DNA of 64,000 nucleotides from DASQFI01 sp035633215 (GTDB lineage Bacteria > Acidobacteriota > Vicinamibacteria > Vicinamibacterales > SCN-69-37): assembly GCA_035633215.1 (NCBI GenBank), contig DASQFI010000071.1:1-64000 (forward strand), given 5' to 3'. Positions 29,065-37,271 of this stretch are shown here, piece by piece. Position numbers and translations under genes: made by a program. Each line of letters starts with the position of its first letter. Positions within the stretch are counted from its first letter, which is position 1. The notes under the pieces are model-generated. The model was not told the DNA's origin, searched no databases, and saw only the letters and a list, made by a program, of their open reading frames with translations.

Positions 29065-32058
29065 ATGCGACTACTCGACAAGCTCAAGCCGCAACCCCGC
29101 TGGAAGCACGCCGACCCGTCCGTACGGTTCGAAGCCGTGCGGGAACTGGAGGATCCGGCCGAGCTGGCGATCCTCGCCGAGCTCGACCCGGACGCCCGGG
29201 TCCGCCGGTCGGCGACCGCACGGATCGCCGATCCGGGCGTCCTCGGACGTATCGCGTCGACCGATGTCGATCCCGAGGCGCGCGACCGCGCCGCCGATCG
29301 GCTGTTGGCGCTGGCCACCGTGAGCGGCCTCGATGAAGCCGCGGCGCTGGGCGCCGTTTCGGCCATTTCGGACGTCCGGCGCCTGTCGGTCGTCGCCAAG
29401 AGCGAGGCGCCTGACGCCGTCCGCGGCGCGGCGCTCTCGCGCGTGACCGACCAGCGCGCGCTCAGCAGCATCGCGCGGCATGCGAAGCACGACTCGACCG
29501 CCGCCGCGGCGCTCGAGCAGCTGACCGATGCCGCCGACCTCGTGGACGTCGCCCAGAACGGCGAGCACCGCGACGTCGCGCTCGCCGCCCTCGAGCGGCT
29601 GCTGACGCCGTCGCCCGACATCGCGCTGCTCCAGACGATCGAAGCGCGTTCGCAGCACAAAGCCGTGAGCCGTCGCGCGCGCACTGTGATCCACGACATC
29701 GAAACCGCCGAAGCCGCGCGCCGCGCCGCTGAGGAAGAGCGCCGGCGTCGCGAGGCGGCTGTCTGCGAGGACGTCGAGCGCATCGCCGACCTGCCGGATC
29801 TCTCGGTCGCGCGCGCCGAGCTGTCCCGATTGACCGAGGTCTGGCACAGTCTGGGCTTCGCCGACGAGATCTCCCAGGATCGGTTCGCGCGCGGGGTCGC
29901 AGCCGCCGAAGTCACCGTGGCCCGTCGTGAGCGCGACGCTGAAGAAGCCGCCGAGCGCGCGCGCATGCGCGCCGAAGCCATCGCGACTCGCGATGCGCTG
30001 TGCCAGCGCGTCGAGACATTGGAGATCGACGGCGACGATGTGCCCGCGCAACTGGAAGTCATTGAAGAAGAATGGCGATCGCTGCTGCCGCTCGTCGGTG
30101 ACGGCCCGGAGGCTGACCGGCTCGCTGCGCGATTCGCCCAGGCGGTGGCCGCGTGCCGGAAACGGCACGAAATGAGCGGCGTGCTGGTGGAGATACGGGC
30201 GAGGCTCGAATCGCTCGTCGCGGAAGCTGAAGGTCTCCCGTCGCAGGATGACGAGGCCGCGGCCGTCGCGCGCTGGCAGACGCTCAGCCGGGAGGCACGC
30301 GGTCTCACCGCCACATTGACGGAAACGGCATCTGTGGGGCGGGGCTTCAGCCCCGCCGATGCGCCGGCCCTGAAGGGCCGGCCTACAGACACTGACCATC
30401 CAGCGCCACCAACGCTCCAGGAGCGCCTGGCCGCCGTCGAGCAGGCATTCGCGGCAAGGGAATTGGCGAAGCGTGAAGCCGCCGTCAAGGCGCAGCAGGA
30501 CGTCGTCAACCAGCTGCAGCGGCTGGCTGAACGCGCCCGCCGCGCGGCGGAGGCCGACACGATTACGCTGCGCGAAGGCGATCGCCTGATGCGCGACATC
30601 GGCGCGGGCCTGCAGGAAGTGGAGGCCGGCCGGCGCGACCTGACCCGCGAGGTGGAAGAGGCCGCCTCGAAGCTGCGCGCCGTCCAGGAAAAAGTCGCGC
30701 CGCGCGTCCGCGAGCTTCGCGAGATGGACGACTGGCGCCGGTTCGCCAACGCTCAGCAGCAGGAAAAGCTGATCGCGATGGCCGAGGCGATCGTCGCGTC
30801 GCTCAAGAGCGACGAAGAGGGCGCGAAGACGTCGGACCTGCCCGCAACGGCGCGCGCCCTGCGCGAGCTGCACGTGAAGTGGCAGGAGGTTGCCGAAGCG
30901 CCGCGCCACTCCGCGCAGCGCCTGTGGGATCGCTTCCGCACGGCGACCGATTTCATGCGCAGCCGCTGCGAGACCTACTTCTCGCATCTCCGCGAGGAGC
31001 GCACGACGAACCTGCAGACAAAAGCGGCGCTCGTCGAAGAAGCCGAAGCGCTCGCCAACTCGGCCGACTGGAGCCGGACGGCCGCTCGCCTTCAGGAGCT
31101 GCAGGCGGCCTGGCAGCAGACGGGCACGGTGCCGCGGGAAGCGGGGCGCGATTTGGGCCTGCGCTTCCGCGCCGCCTTCAACACGTTCTTCGCCCGGCGC
31201 CGCGAGGATCTGGCGACGCGCAGGAAGACCTGGACGGACAATCTGTCGAAGAAGGAAGCGCTCTGCCAGCGCGCGGAAGTCCTCGCCGAGTCGACCGAGT
31301 GGGATGCCGCGTCGGCTGAAATGAAGCGCCTGCAGGCCGAATGGAAGACCGTCGGCCCGGTGCGGCGAAGCAAGTCCGAAGTGGTGTGGAATCGCTTCCG
31401 CGCCGCCGCCGACCGCTTCTTCGAGCGGTACCACAACCGCCATCAGATCGCGATGGCCGGTAAGATCGCCGAACGCGAAGCGATCGTCGTCGACCTCGAG
31501 ACGCTCGCCGCGTCCGAGAACGGCGACGCCCCGGCCGACCTGGCCACCCGCGTCCAACAGTTGCGCACGACCTGGAATCGCAGCGTGCCCGTCCCCGGCA
31601 CCGAGATGCGGCCGCTCGCCGATCGCTGGCAGACCGCCCTCACGAGGATCGTCGATCGGCGCGGGGACCTGTTCAAGGGAACCGATCTGGATCCGGCCGC
31701 GGTGCGGCACAAGATGGACAAGCTGATTGCGCGGGTCGAGGGCTACCTCAGCGACGTGCGTGAGGCGCCGGTCGGGCAGTCGCAGGCGGAAATCCTCGCC
31801 GCGAAGCTGCGCTCCGCGCTTGCGACCAACGCGATGGGCGGCCGCTCCAGCGAAGACGCGAAGTGGCGTACGGCCGCCGACGCCGTCAAGGAAGCTCAAG
31901 GGGCGTGGCTGCGACTCGCGCAGATCGCGGACCCGGACGCGCGCGCGCTCGAATCACGTTTCCGTGACGTCTGCCGCCGGGTCATGGACCACGCTCGGCG
32001 TCAGACGAGTGGCGGCGGTAGCCGGCGGCCGGCACGACCGACGGCCATCGGCGCATAG
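29065..32058 (+). CDS. Giant DUF349 helical-repeat protein with an in-frame REP insertion
   Basis: 997 residues from ATG 29065 (MRLLDKLKPQPRWKHADPSVRF), preceded by AAAGGA; the frame is open from 28972. The N-terminal 230 residues look like short HEAT-type repeats (VRFEAVRELEDPAELAILAEL), then long charged helices with repeated DUF349 blocks (LQELQAAWQQTGTVPREAGRDLGLRFRAAFNTFFARRREDL; MKRLQAEWKTVGPVRRSKSEVVWNRFRAAADRFF). The function of DUF349 is unknown. The segment SVGRGFSPADAPALKGRPTD (near 423-442) is entirely encoded by a palindromic repeat (30331-30390) inserted in frame at a loop between helices. Confidence 0.85.
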   Translation: MRLLDKLKPQPRWKHADPSVRFEAVRELEDPAELAILAELDPDARVRRSATARIADPGVLGRIASTDVDPEARDRAADRLLALATVSGLDEAAALGAVSAISDVRRLSVVAKSEAPDAVRGAALSRVTDQRALSSIARHAKHDSTAAAALEQLTDAADLVDVAQNGEHRDVALAALERLLTPSPDIALLQTIEARSQHKAVSRRARTVIHDIETAEAARRAAEEERRRREAAVCEDVERIADLPDLSVARAELSRLTEVWHSLGFADEISQDRFARGVAAAEVTVARRERDAEEAAERARMRAEAIATRDALCQRVETLEIDGDDVPAQLEVIEEEWRSLLPLVGDGPEADRLAARFAQAVAACRKRHEMSGVLVEIRARLESLVAEAEGLPSQDDEAAAVARWQTLSREARGLTATLTETASVGRGFSPADAPALKGRPTDTDHPAPPTLQERLAAVEQAFAARELAKREAAVKAQQDVVNQLQRLAERARRAAEADTITLREGDRLMRDIGAGLQEVEAGRRDLTREVEEAASKLRAVQEKVAPRVRELREMDDWRRFANAQQQEKLIAMAEAIVASLKSDEEGAKTSDLPATARALRELHVKWQEVAEAPRHSAQRLWDRFRTATDFMRSRCETYFSHLREERTTNLQTKAALVEEAEALANSADWSRTAARLQELQAAWQQTGTVPREAGRDLGLRFRAAFNTFFARRREDLATRRKTWTDNLSKKEALCQRAEVLAESTEWDAASAEMKRLQAEWKTVGPVRRSKSEVVWNRFRAAADRFFERYHNRHQIAMAGKIAEREAIVVDLETLAASENGDAPADLATRVQQLRTTWNRSVPVPGTEMRPLADRWQTALTRIVDRRGDLFKGTDLDPAAVRHKMDKLIARVEGYLSDVREAPVGQSQAEILAAKLRSALATNAMGGRSSEDAKWRTAADAVKEAQGAWLRLAQIADPDARALESRFRDVCRRVMDHARRQTSGGGSRRPARPTAIGA
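30331..30390. repeat. REPIN-like double hairpin inside the DUF349 gene (family J)
   Basis: Two hairpins, GGCGGGGCTTCAGCCCCGCC and GCCGGCCCTGAAGGGCCGGC, bounded by TCTGT and its inverse ACAGA, so the whole is a palindrome of palindromes. Its 60 bases are a multiple of three and keep the reading frame open. Confidence 0.85.
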
Positions 32059-32070
32059 GGACGACGAGCA

Positions 32071-32106
32071 CACTTCGAACTTCGAAGTTGGAACGTCGAA
32101 GTTGTT
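32071..32106. repeat. Short TTCGAAGTT tandem/palindrome after the DUF349 gene
   Basis: Contains the perfect palindrome AACTTCGAAGTT (32078-32089) and further TTCGAA-type units (ACTTCGAAC, GTCGAAGTTG). Looks like one arm of an octamer-type element; no partner arm is seen nearby. The bases from here to 32240 hold nothing else recognised. Confidence 0.5.
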
Positions 32107-32240
32107 TTCGAGAGGAGCGGGCCGTCTCGGAGCTAAGGCTCGGCGAGCGGGTGCTCGGCGGGCAGGATGGCTGTTCATCAAGACGGAACGGGACGACGCC
32201 ACAGGGGTCGGCTCTGCCCGGCTCGCTCCTCACGGAAGAA

Positions 32241-32331
32241 TTGAGTTATTGGGTTATTGAGTTATTGAAAAGCCCATCTCGCGTCACGACGCTCTTCAAT
32301 AACCCAATAACTCAATAACGCAATAACTCAA
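32241..32331. repeat. Octamer-arm foldback (family E, copy 1)
   Basis: Left arm: TTGAGTTATTG then GGTTATTG and AGTTATTG, followed by AAAAGCC. Right arm is the inverse with one extra octamer. Core about 25 bases, ending CTCTTCAATAAC. The reading frame of the permease stump at 32338-32469 runs into it. Confidence 0.9.
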
Positions 32332-32337
32332 TCTCTC

Positions 32338-32469
32338 AGTCGCCCGCCGTGCCGGCAACGCGCACGCACCGACGGAGACCACAACGAGAAGGATTGCGAC
32401 GCCGCCATACGTCGCGACGTCGATTGGGCCCACCTGATACAGCAGCGTCCGCGGCCCAAGCCTCACGCC
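32338..32469 (-). pseudogene. C-terminal stump of an ADOP permease
   Basis: About 44 codons reading GVRLGPRTLLYQVGPIDVA... and ...VSVGACALPARRAT. This matches the last TM helix and PARRA motif at the end of ADOP permeases (compare TLLFQVPSRDWVTLG...CIVPARRAVRIDPVVALRQL in the gene ending at 34096). The final residues (RVDP..ALR) are missing: after RRAT the frame enters the foldback at 32241-32331. No start codon of its own. It sits just downstream of the anti-sigma gene, the relic of a permease removed by deletion. Confidence 0.75.
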
Positions 32470-32474
32470 TCAAC

Positions 32475-32891
32475 TTAGTTGTCCTGAGTAATGAGCCGCG
32501 AGAGACCGAACCCGGCGAGGAAGATCAGACCGACGGCCGCAACGAGGTGGGTGCCGTTCAGGCCGGCAAACGAAACCGCCGTCCAGGTCACCGACTGCGT
32601 GGCGAAGAAGACGAGCACCGCCAGGATCAGAACGGCCGCGGCAGCCTGCGCGCCCATGAGGATGCGCGACATCTGCGCTTCGGCGCGAAGGCGGCGCTGG
32701 CGTCGAGCGCGTTCCCACAGGAGTACCGGATCGATGGCCGGCGGCGCCGCCGGGGCGGCGTGGACCGCGCTCGAGAGCCACGTCGCGAGACACGCCTGAC
32801 AACCGGCCGCGTGGTGGCGCAGTTCCTGTGTCACGGCGCCGGCGGCCACCGCCTGGTGCATCTCGTGCTCGCGAGGGCAGGCCGTTTTCAT
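32475..32891 (-). CDS. Putative zinc-finger anti-sigma factor, membrane bound
   Basis: 138 residues. N-terminal H-x3-C-x2-C (HHAAGCQACLATWL) is the anti-sigma zinc-finger (ZAS) pattern; two TM helices follow (ILMGAQAAAAVLILAVLVFFA and HLVAAVGLIFLAGFGLSRLI). Its ATG overlaps the stop of the ECF sigma gene (ATGA), the classic order. It would hold the sigma factor at the membrane until a signal releases it. There is almost no periplasmic domain, so sensing may occur within the membrane or through a partner. Confidence 0.82.
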   Translation of the reverse strand: MKTACPREHEMHQAVAAGAVTQELRHHAAGCQACLATWLSSAVHAAPAAPPAIDPVLLWERARRQRRLRAEAQMSRILMGAQAAAAVLILAVLVFFATQSVTWTAVSFAGLNGTHLVAAVGLIFLAGFGLSRLITQDN

Positions 32892-33448
32892 GACCTGGCC
32901 CCGTTCTCGTTCGCCAGGGACGGCGCGAGTCCGGCTGACGTGAGGACACCCGCAAACCGGCGTCGGGCCCGGAACAGGAGCGGTTTCACGCTCCCGCGCA
33001 TCAACCCGGTCACCTGACTGATCTCCTTGTGCGTCATGCCCTCGACGTACGCGAGCAGCAACAGTTCCCGATCGCGTGCGGAGAGCTCCGCGAGAAGCGC
33101 CCAGACGTCTCCGCCGTCATCGACGGGAAGCGAGACGCCGGCATCCTGCGCGATCGGCCGCCGCTGCTCCCGGCGGAAATGATCGCGCGCGAGGTTGGTC
33201 GCAATCCGGTACAGGTAATTCTTCTGGTGCTCGTCGTTCTCGAGCCCGCGCGCGCGAGTGAGAAACCGAAGATACGCCTCCTGGAGCAGATCTTCGGCGA
33301 GCGAAGGATCGCCCGTGAGCTTGCGGAGATATCCGTTCAACCGGCCGGCCGTCCGGGCGTAGAACTCCAGGAACGCCGGCTCCGTCATGGGCAACCGGCT
33401 GATGCGCTCGGTGACGAGGGCATCCACGAAGCTGGGTGCGATCAACAC
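32888..33448 (-). CDS. ECF-type RNA polymerase sigma factor
   Basis: 186 residues. Sigma region 2 (FYARTAGRLNGYLRKLTGDPSLAEDLLQEAYLRFLTR, then KNYLYRIATNLARDHFRRE) and region 4 (LLAELSARDRELLLLAYVEGMTHKEISQVTGLMRGSVKPLLFRARRRF). It redirects RNA polymerase to envelope or stress genes. The N-terminus may begin at the second methionine (MTEPAFLEFY, about residue 21). It is followed by its anti-sigma gene and preceded, 6 bases upstream, by a small membrane-protein gene; all three are probably one transcript. Confidence 0.9.
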   Translation of the reverse strand: MLIAPSFVDALVTERISRLPMTEPAFLEFYARTAGRLNGYLRKLTGDPSLAEDLLQEAYLRFLTRARGLENDEHQKNYLYRIATNLARDHFRREQRRPIAQDAGVSLPVDDGGDVWALLAELSARDRELLLLAYVEGMTHKEISQVTGLMRGSVKPLLFRARRRFAGVLTSAGLAPSLANENGARS

Positions 33449-33454
33449 GTCCTC

Positions 33455-33934
33455 TTAACTTCTCGTCAGTTCGCTTCCGTTGTTCAGATTGTTCCACAGT
33501 CTGGCGACAGCGAACGCCGCGACGGCTGACAGCAGCGCGCCCACGCCAAGCGCGACGCCCAGTGTGCCGAGAAACAGGAACGCCTCGCGCCCGTCGCCCA
33601 GCATGTATTCCCGGATATACAGCAGACCGCCTCCGGCCGAGAGCAGCATGAAGCTGATTTGAACAGCCGTGAGCATCCGCATGTACGGAGGCGCCACCTT
33701 GGGTCCGAAGTCGGTCAGCTTGACGTCGAACATGTGCTGCTGCGCGTCGCTCTTCAGGAACTCGACCACGGCTGGATCGGTACCTACGCGATCGAGGAGC
33801 CGGGAGTTCATCTCGGCCTTGAGCTGGAGCACCTTCATGAACCGCTTGTGGCTGAGGTGGGTCCGGTAGATCCACCCGAGAACCCACGGAATTCCCACGA
33901 AAACGAACATCAGGACGATCGCTTCGCCGCGCAC
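33455..33934 (-). CDS. Small membrane protein upstream of the ECF sigma factor
   Basis: 159 residues, not assigned to a family. An N-terminal hydrophobic segment (AIVLMFVFVGIPWVLGWIY), a helical middle (HKRFMKVLQLKAEMNSRLLDRVGTDPAVVEFLKSD) and two more TM helices (MLTAVQISFMLLSAGGGLLYI; AFLFLGTLGVALGVGALLSAVAAFAVARL). Such proteins are found next to ECF sigma genes in Acidobacteriota and may take part in signal transfer; this is inferred from position only. Confidence 0.75.
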   Translation of the reverse strand: MRGEAIVLMFVFVGIPWVLGWIYRTHLSHKRFMKVLQLKAEMNSRLLDRVGTDPAVVEFLKSDAQQHMFDVKLTDFGPKVAPPYMRMLTAVQISFMLLSAGGGLLYIREYMLGDGREAFLFLGTLGVALGVGALLSAVAAFAVARLWNNLNNGSELTRS

Positions 33935-34027
33935 TGGAAACCTCCAGACTCAGGCCCCGGGCCCCGGGCCCAAGGCGGCAGTAATGACACTTCTAATACG
34001 GGTGGGCTGGGGAGGGGGTTAACCGGG

Positions 34028-34086
34028 AGGAAAACCAAGGCGCAAAGCGCAAAGCCTCAAAGGCTTAAAGGCGAAAAGGCGGCCAG
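34028..34086. repeat. AAAGGCG/CGCAAAG-type short tandem repeat after ADOP module 2
   Basis: Units such as GGCGCAAAGCGCAAAG and AAAGGCTTAAAGGCGAAAAGGCGG with a small AAAGCCTcaAAGGCTT hairpin, 10 bases beyond the stop of the permease gene. Resembles one arm of the octamer-type foldbacks. The rest of 33935-34095 shows only a GGGCCC-rich stretch at about 33956-33970. Confidence 0.45.
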
Positions 34087-34095
34087 AAGGGCAGC

Positions 34096-36774
34096 TTAGA
34101 GCTGCCTAAGTGCAACGACGGGGTCGATACGGACCGCGCGGCGGGCGGGGACGATGCAGGCGACAACGGCCACGATCGCGAGAAAGCCCAGCACGAGGCC
34201 GAGAGTGACCCAGTCCCGCGACGGCACCTGAAAGAGGAGAGTATCGAGCGCCGGCGTCAGAACGAGCGCCACGGCCATGCCAATCCCGAGTCCCGCCGCC
34301 GCCGGGGCCAGCGCGCGCCCGAGGATCGATCGCGCGACGTGCCCGCGGCGCGCGCCGAGCGCCATGCGTACGCCGATTTCGCGCGTGCGGTGGGAGACCG
34401 TCTGCGCGAGGACGCCATAGAGACCAATCGCCGCGAGGAGAACGGCGGCGACGGCGAAGCCGCCGACGAGCATCAACACCGACCGACGCCGGAAGACCGC
34501 GGCCGAATCCGCGATCATGCGGTTCATGCTCTCGGCCGCGTACACGGGTACGTTCGGATCGACTGCCATTGCGGCCGCGCGGATGCTGTGGATGTACATC
34601 TCCGGATCGCCGGACGTTCGTGCCACGAGGTTGATGTCGCCGGTCAACACCTGCCCGAACGGGAAATAGACGACAGGCACCATCGCGTCGCGATCGAGCG
34701 AGGCAATCTGTTCGTCGCCCACGACGCCGACGATCTCCCACGTTGGCCGGCCGTCCAAGAAAGGAAACACGATGCGGTGTCCCAACGGACGGCCGGCGAA
34801 CACCGAGGCGGCAAATGTCTCATTCACGAGCACGACGGGCGGCCGGCCGCGCCGGTCCTCCACCGAGAGCGCGCGGCCCTGCTGCAGCGGAATCGACATC
34901 ACGGCGAAGTACTCGGGGCTCACGGTGCGAACGGCGGTAGTCGATTCCTTCGCCGGTCCCGTCAGTCCGCCGCCGGCGGGTGACGATCCGGCAATCGCAA
35001 ACGTGCCGTTGTTGCCGGGACCGCTGAGCGGAAGCTGATTGACCGTCGCGACGCCCAAAATGCCCGGGATCGCGCCGATGCGCTCGATCAGACGCTGGTG
35101 ATACGCAGACACCGCCGGGGCATCGAAAAATGACGGATTGACCCGTGCGGTGAGCAGCCCGTCCGTGACGAACCCTGGTGACGTGGTCAGCAGACGATGG
35201 ACGCTTCGGCCCATCAGCCCGCTGCCGGAAAGCAGCACGACCGCCAGCGCCAGTTGCGCGACGACGAACAGCGATTGGAGGCGAAGGCGGCGCACGTCGG
35301 CGGTCCCGCGTCCATGAAGCGTCGTCCGATCGCCGTGACGGGCCGCCTGCCACGCCGGCAGAATCCCGAACGCGATCATGGACACCGCCACCAATGCGAG
35401 GCTCACGATCACCGTGAGCGAATCGATCGAGAACGATGCGAGATGAGGGAGCGCCGCGCGCTGCGCTCTCGGAATCGACAGCACGAACAGCCGCACGGCG
35501 TATTGGCCCAGGAGGAGTCCCAGCACGCCTCCCGGAATCGCAAGCACGAGGCTCTCGGTCAGGAGCTGCCCGATCAACCGACCGCGGCTCGCGCCGATGG
35601 CCGATCGGATCTCGATTTCGTGCAGCCGCGCGGCACCGCGCCCCACCAGCAGACCCGCGATGTTCGCGCAGGCCACGATGAGAACGAACACCGCCGCGCC
35701 GAGCAGCACCAAGAGGATCGGTCGCACGGATCCCACGACTTTGTCCGACAACGACACGATTGCGGTGCGCGTCGCCGGATGGTCTTGCGGATCGATCGAC
35801 GCGAAACGGCGCGCGATGACATCCAGATCCGCCGTGGCCTGTGCGACGGAAACGCCGGGACGGAGGCGGCCGATGATGTCGATCGAGTGCGGGTAGCGCC
35901 GCTGCGGCTGCACCTCTGCCGACCGCAGCGGCAGCCACAGTTCGGCCAGTCCTCGAAGCGGGAATTCGAAGTCACGCGGGAGCACACCGACGATCGTCGT
36001 CTGCTGCCCGCTCAACCCAATCGTCTGCCCGACGACGAGCGGATCAGCGCCGAACCGGCGACGCCAGGCACCGTCGGTGATGATTACGACCGGCGGACTC
36101 TGAGGATGCACGTCGGCCGCGTCAAAATCCCGCCCCAGCGCCGGCCGGACGCCCAGCAGGTCAAAAAACCCCTCCGTGACTTCCGCCATCGGTACGCGGT
36201 CCGGCTGACCGATGCCCGTGACCATGCGGCTGCCGCCGTCAAACGCGCAGACGTCGACGAGGGTCGAGTTCTGCGCGCGATAATCACGAAAATCCACGTG
36301 AGACACAGTGCCGCTGCTCAAGAGACGGCGCGAGTCCACTTCCGAGATGTGGACGAGGCGATCGGAGGAGGCGTATGGCAGAGGCCGGAGCAGCACGACT
36401 CGCGTCAACGCAAAGACGGATGTCGCGGCCGCGATCCCAAGCGCCAGCGTGAGCGTGACTGTGGCTAGAAGCGAGGGACTCCGAATCGCCCGCCGCACGC
36501 CGTACCGCACATCCCCCAGAATCTGCTCGACCAGCCATTGGATTCGCGGACCTCTGGGTCCGCCCGCGCGGCCGCGTGCCTGCCGGCGCAGCCGGAACGC
36601 GCCCGGCACCGACCGGAGCGCCTGCCGCCAGTACCACGCGCGCGCGCTCAGCCGCGACCGGCTCGGCGCCACGTGACGCTCGAACTCCTCGTCGAGATCG
36701 CCGACGAGCACCTCGCGGACGTCGCCCGGCAGCAGCCAGTGCAGCAAACGCCGCGGCAGTTGTGGGGGCGTCAT
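34096..36774 (-). CDS. ADOP-family ABC permease, module 2
   Basis: 892 residues from the ATG at 36774 (MTPPQLPRRLLHWLLPGDVREVLVGDLDEEFE), which overlaps the PadR stop; the open frame extends 15 codons further up inside the PadR gene. Prefix domain, TM1 (LLATVTLTLALGIAAATSVFALTRVVLL), MacB-PCD periplasmic domain, FtsX TM bundle, second periplasmic domain and C-terminal PARRAVRIDPVVALRQL. No ATPase domain. Same design as the genes ending at 8966 and 43999 but diverged in sequence, so these are old paralogues and not recent copies. Confidence 0.92.
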   Translation of the reverse strand: MTPPQLPRRLLHWLLPGDVREVLVGDLDEEFERHVAPSRSRLSARAWYWRQALRSVPGAFRLRRQARGRAGGPRGPRIQWLVEQILGDVRYGVRRAIRSPSLLATVTLTLALGIAAATSVFALTRVVLLRPLPYASSDRLVHISEVDSRRLLSSGTVSHVDFRDYRAQNSTLVDVCAFDGGSRMVTGIGQPDRVPMAEVTEGFFDLLGVRPALGRDFDAADVHPQSPPVVIITDGAWRRRFGADPLVVGQTIGLSGQQTTIVGVLPRDFEFPLRGLAELWLPLRSAEVQPQRRYPHSIDIIGRLRPGVSVAQATADLDVIARRFASIDPQDHPATRTAIVSLSDKVVGSVRPILLVLLGAAVFVLIVACANIAGLLVGRGAARLHEIEIRSAIGASRGRLIGQLLTESLVLAIPGGVLGLLLGQYAVRLFVLSIPRAQRAALPHLASFSIDSLTVIVSLALVAVSMIAFGILPAWQAARHGDRTTLHGRGTADVRRLRLQSLFVVAQLALAVVLLSGSGLMGRSVHRLLTTSPGFVTDGLLTARVNPSFFDAPAVSAYHQRLIERIGAIPGILGVATVNQLPLSGPGNNGTFAIAGSSPAGGGLTGPAKESTTAVRTVSPEYFAVMSIPLQQGRALSVEDRRGRPPVVLVNETFAASVFAGRPLGHRIVFPFLDGRPTWEIVGVVGDEQIASLDRDAMVPVVYFPFGQVLTGDINLVARTSGDPEMYIHSIRAAAMAVDPNVPVYAAESMNRMIADSAAVFRRRSVLMLVGGFAVAAVLLAAIGLYGVLAQTVSHRTREIGVRMALGARRGHVARSILGRALAPAAAGLGIGMAVALVLTPALDTLLFQVPSRDWVTLGLVLGFLAIVAVVACIVPARRAVRIDPVVALRQL

Positions 36775-37103
36775 GCCTTTCGTCCCGCCCGCCTGAGACG
36801 AGTTCTCAGTCCCGCCCACATGCGCGCCTGCAGCTCCCGCGCCGATTCCAGCGCGTCCATGCCGGTCGGCGAGACCCCGAAAAACCGCCGGGCGCGCCCG
36901 CCACTGCTGTCATCCCGCGCGCGCACGAACCCCTTCGCCTCGAGCCGATCGAGCGTGGCATAGACCGCGCCAATCGACGTCGATCGGCCGGCGCGATGCT
37001 CGATCTCACGGCGGATGCGCATGCCATAGGCGTCCTGACCGAGCCGAACGACGGCCAGGAGAACCAGCTGTTCAAACTCCCCGAGGAACCCGGAAGAGCC
37101 CAT
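36771..37103 (-). CDS. PadR-family transcriptional regulator, partner of ADOP module 2
   Basis: 110 residues. Winged helix: FEQLVLLAVVRLGQDAYGMRIRREIEHRAG, STSIGAVYATLDRLEAKGFVRARD, basic wing GGRARRFFGVSPTGMDALE. The stop overlaps the permease ATG (ATGA). A perfect 7-base-arm inverted repeat lies just upstream of the start. Likely an autorepressor controlling the permease. Confidence 0.92.
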   Translation of the reverse strand: MGSSGFLGEFEQLVLLAVVRLGQDAYGMRIRREIEHRAGRSTSIGAVYATLDRLEAKGFVRARDDSSGGRARRFFGVSPTGMDALESARELQARMWAGLRTRLRRAGRKA

Positions 37104-37110
37104 GTCATTT

Positions 37111-37129
37111 ATTTCTACATTATAGAAAT
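37111..37129 (-). promoter_or_regulatory. Probable PadR operator over a -10-like box
   Basis: Perfect inverted repeat ATTTCTA-CATTA-TAGAAAT. On the minus strand it contains TATAAT, a -10-like hexamer, 8 bases upstream of the PadR ATG region. Repressor binding would block the promoter. Role inferred from position and symmetry. Confidence 0.6.
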
Positions 37130-37150
37130 TGATGGTGTCAAGAGATCTCC

Positions 37151-37271
37151 ATCGATCTGTCGATCGATTGCCCTATCGATCGATTGAAGAGCATCGCGCG
37201 CTTCGCGCGCGTTCAGTCTCGACGTGTGGAGAATGGTTTTCAATCGATCGATAGATCGATCGTGTAATCGT
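37151..37271. repeat. Octamer-arm foldback (family F, copy 1)
   Basis: Arms made of ATCGATCG-type octamers (left ATCGATCTGTCGATCGATTG; right, inverted, CGATCTATCGATCGATTG), around a core that on the minus strand begins TTGAAAACC and ends GCTCTTCAATCG, with an inner GCGCGCGAAGCGCGC hairpin. It starts on the base after the amidohydrolase stop codon. Confidence 0.9.

Noticed and set aside
29071..31899. Minus-strand frame of 942 codons, and another of 587 codons at 28986-30749, opposite the DUF349 gene
   Set aside because: Mirror images of a helical repeat gene; no recognisable motif and no start context. The plus-strand frame has the DUF349 pattern.
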